DNA of 6,598 nt. Origin: Bacillota bacterium. Lineage in GTDB: Bacteria; Bacillota; Dethiobacteria; Dethiobacterales; Dethiobacteraceae. This document shows, piece by piece, positions 6,401-6,598 of the stretch. Under the pieces are notes generated by a model. The model had not been told where the DNA came from, did not search any database, and saw only the letters and a program-made list of their open reading frames with translations. The position numbers and the translations under genes are program-made. How positions within the stretch are numbered: the first letter of the stretch is position 1; the number at the start of each line of letters is the position of its first letter. The DNA is taken from contig QLUI01000103.1 in assembly GCA_018725345.1 (NCBI GenBank), positions 1 through 6,598 of the forward strand, given 5' to 3'.

Positions 6401-6533
6401 GGAAATACAGAGACCCTTAGCCATTGTAGTAGTAGGCGGACTTGTTTCCTCTACTTTACTAACCCTGATTGTTTTACCCGTGATTTATAGCTGGATGTCT
6501 TCAAGAAAAAAGATAGTAAATGGAGCTTACTGA
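3432..6533 (+). CDS. czcA: Heavy-metal RND efflux pump, CzcA/CusA family
   Basis: This 1033-residue inner-membrane proton/metal antiporter has normal HME-RND length. TM1 (about 14-32) is followed by the RND signature LPIDAFPDVSPNLVQV (34-49). The first porter/docking region runs to about 335, then TM2-TM6 lie between about 343 and 495. TM7 is about 529-547, the second periplasmic region about 550-862, and TM8-TM12 about 867-1023. TM4 reads GVAIALGMIVDATIIMVEK, placing D406 and E413 like the single Asp and Glu of CusA. The first Asp of the CzcA DFG motif is absent, and K414 replaces the usual Asn of VEN. TM10 (FIALFGITMTNGLVL) looks Czc-like, without the CusA glutamate. The three methionines of the CusA copper site are not seen at the aligned positions (I574, F617, D667, judged by eye). 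Substrate therefore remains open; czcA is a family label. It is the last gene of the operon. Confidence 0.92.
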   Translation: MIEKIIQFSLRHKFLVVLGFVGICIAGFISLTRLPIDAFPDVSPNLVQVFAEVEGTAPEEIEALVTRPIEVAMLGLPGVQRLRSLSSFGLSTVKVYFEDDVDIYFARQLVSERLKVAEEAIPDGLKIHHGLEMGPIASGMGKILSYYVEGDEYSNVDLRTFQDWIIKPDIQTVPGVAEVITQGGNVRQYQIKIYPAQLLKYDLTMEDIIEAVQQNNLNVGAGIMKKGSEEWIIRSLGLIETVSDIENIVIGIEDGVPVYVRDVARVEFGAAFRRGIASMDGQKEIVTGSVYKLHGANSFEVIGRLKERIKEINEILPPGVRIITFYDQSSLVKSSINTVREALTLGFILVSLVVFIFLGKFRNALIVVFSLPFSMLLAFIFMHRYGIPGDLISFGGVAIALGMIVDATIIMVEKIQSSIQENSDGSCSTTEIILSAGKEVGPSLLFSIFVIIAVFIPIFTLGGVEGKMFRPLAFAVTMTMLGSLLYSLIVAPAFCSLLHKRKSEEKKKKPIFSIALKFYRAVLMFFLPRRLLVVSTMVILLVLGGLVFTRLGKEFIPTLQEGTIQVLVYMDPNISLKEISSIATKLEKEILTIPEVKRVVSDIGYGEVGPHIHHTNFACITVDLYPRDKWKTVKTQEELVSKIDRRIADFPGASISFSQPIQHEIDDLIAGAGTQVVVKLFGLDFDILRQKAAEIEGVLSTIKGVADLRTEQVVGQTQVQIDINRDEVARHGLNIYEIQHAIHDAIGGEEVGKVFEEEKIFGITVRFAEPYRKDIKSIRNLLVRTPAGYNVPLEQLADIGTVTGIRQVTREDARRFISIQCNVRGRDAGGFVEEAQKRIAEAVSIPSGYRISWGGQFELHQAANRRLSVVVPITLFLILVLLYILFNSFKNVLLIILNIPLALVGGIFALAMFGENLSIPSSIGFIALFGITMTNGLVLITSFEYLKKEGLVLKEVIIEGSLSRLRAVLMATITTVLGLLPLIITTGVGSEIQRPLAIVVVGGLVSSTLLTLIVLPVIYSWMSSRKKIVNGAY

Positions 6534-6598
6534 AAAATGTAAAATAAACTTGCAGTAATGACGGAAAAATGATAAATAGACCACAAAATAAACCACAG
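6534..6598 (+). other. Short AT-rich tail after the operon; possible start of another gene
   Basis: No stem-loop followed by a T run is visible here, so no intrinsic terminator can be called. An ATG at 6569 opens a frame of ten codons (MINRPQNKPQ) that runs off the window edge. Its upstream GGAA is a weak and very close ribosome binding site. An ATG at 6558 gives only MTEK before a stop that overlaps the 6569 start. Either nothing is encoded or a small downstream gene begins here. Confidence 0.2.

Overview
This window carries one rightward heavy-metal efflux (HME-RND, Czc/Cus-type) tripartite pump operon: an outer-membrane channel, a periplasmic adaptor and a large inner-membrane proton antiporter. 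Three components spanning two membranes mean a Gram-negative bacterium. The DNA is AT-rich (hand-counted 60-base rows of the pump-type genes give about 32-43% GC), Shine-Dalgarno sites are strong, and a palindromic intergenic repeat of a kind common in environmental genomes is present. I cannot name a species from this.

Layout: 14-1213 is a TolC/CzcC-like channel. 1210-2175 is a mosaic adaptor-related gene that overlaps the channel stop codon by ATGA. 2173-2322 is a 150-bp imperfect palindrome resembling a MITE or REP-type element. 2323-2386 repeats the last 20 codons and stop of the channel gene. 2383-3411 is a full-length adaptor lacking the usual coiled-coil hairpin. 3432-6533 is the CzcA/CusA-type RND pump. 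The last 65 bases hold no recognisable gene.

The unusual part is 1150-2565. A 167-bp block (channel tail, ribosome binding site, adaptor start) is present twice with perfect identity, at 1150-1316 and 2323-2489. A second 90-bp block encoding a Cys/His-rich segment is also present twice, at 2083-2172 and 2476-2565. In the downstream copy the two blocks are contiguous, slightly overlapping, and form the intact adaptor. In the upstream copy they are separated by about 730 bp of higher-GC sequence from a different adaptor type. That segment contributes an N-terminal Ig-like domain and a C-terminal membrane-proximal domain but no lipoyl or beta-barrel core. The order A - foreign - B - palindrome - A - B is what a tandem duplication, or single-crossover integration of a circle, would leave. 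All joints are in frame, so a 321-residue protein with a Cys/His cluster at each end is still encoded.

Working model: the channel, intact adaptor and RND pump form the efflux machine, moving metal ions from periplasm or cytoplasm to the outside. The Cys/His-rich extensions just outside the inner-membrane anchor probably bind metal. The mosaic protein is either a decaying by-product of the rearrangement or an accessory periplasmic metal-binding protein. The metal cannot be read with confidence, because the pump mixes Cus-like and Czc-like features.
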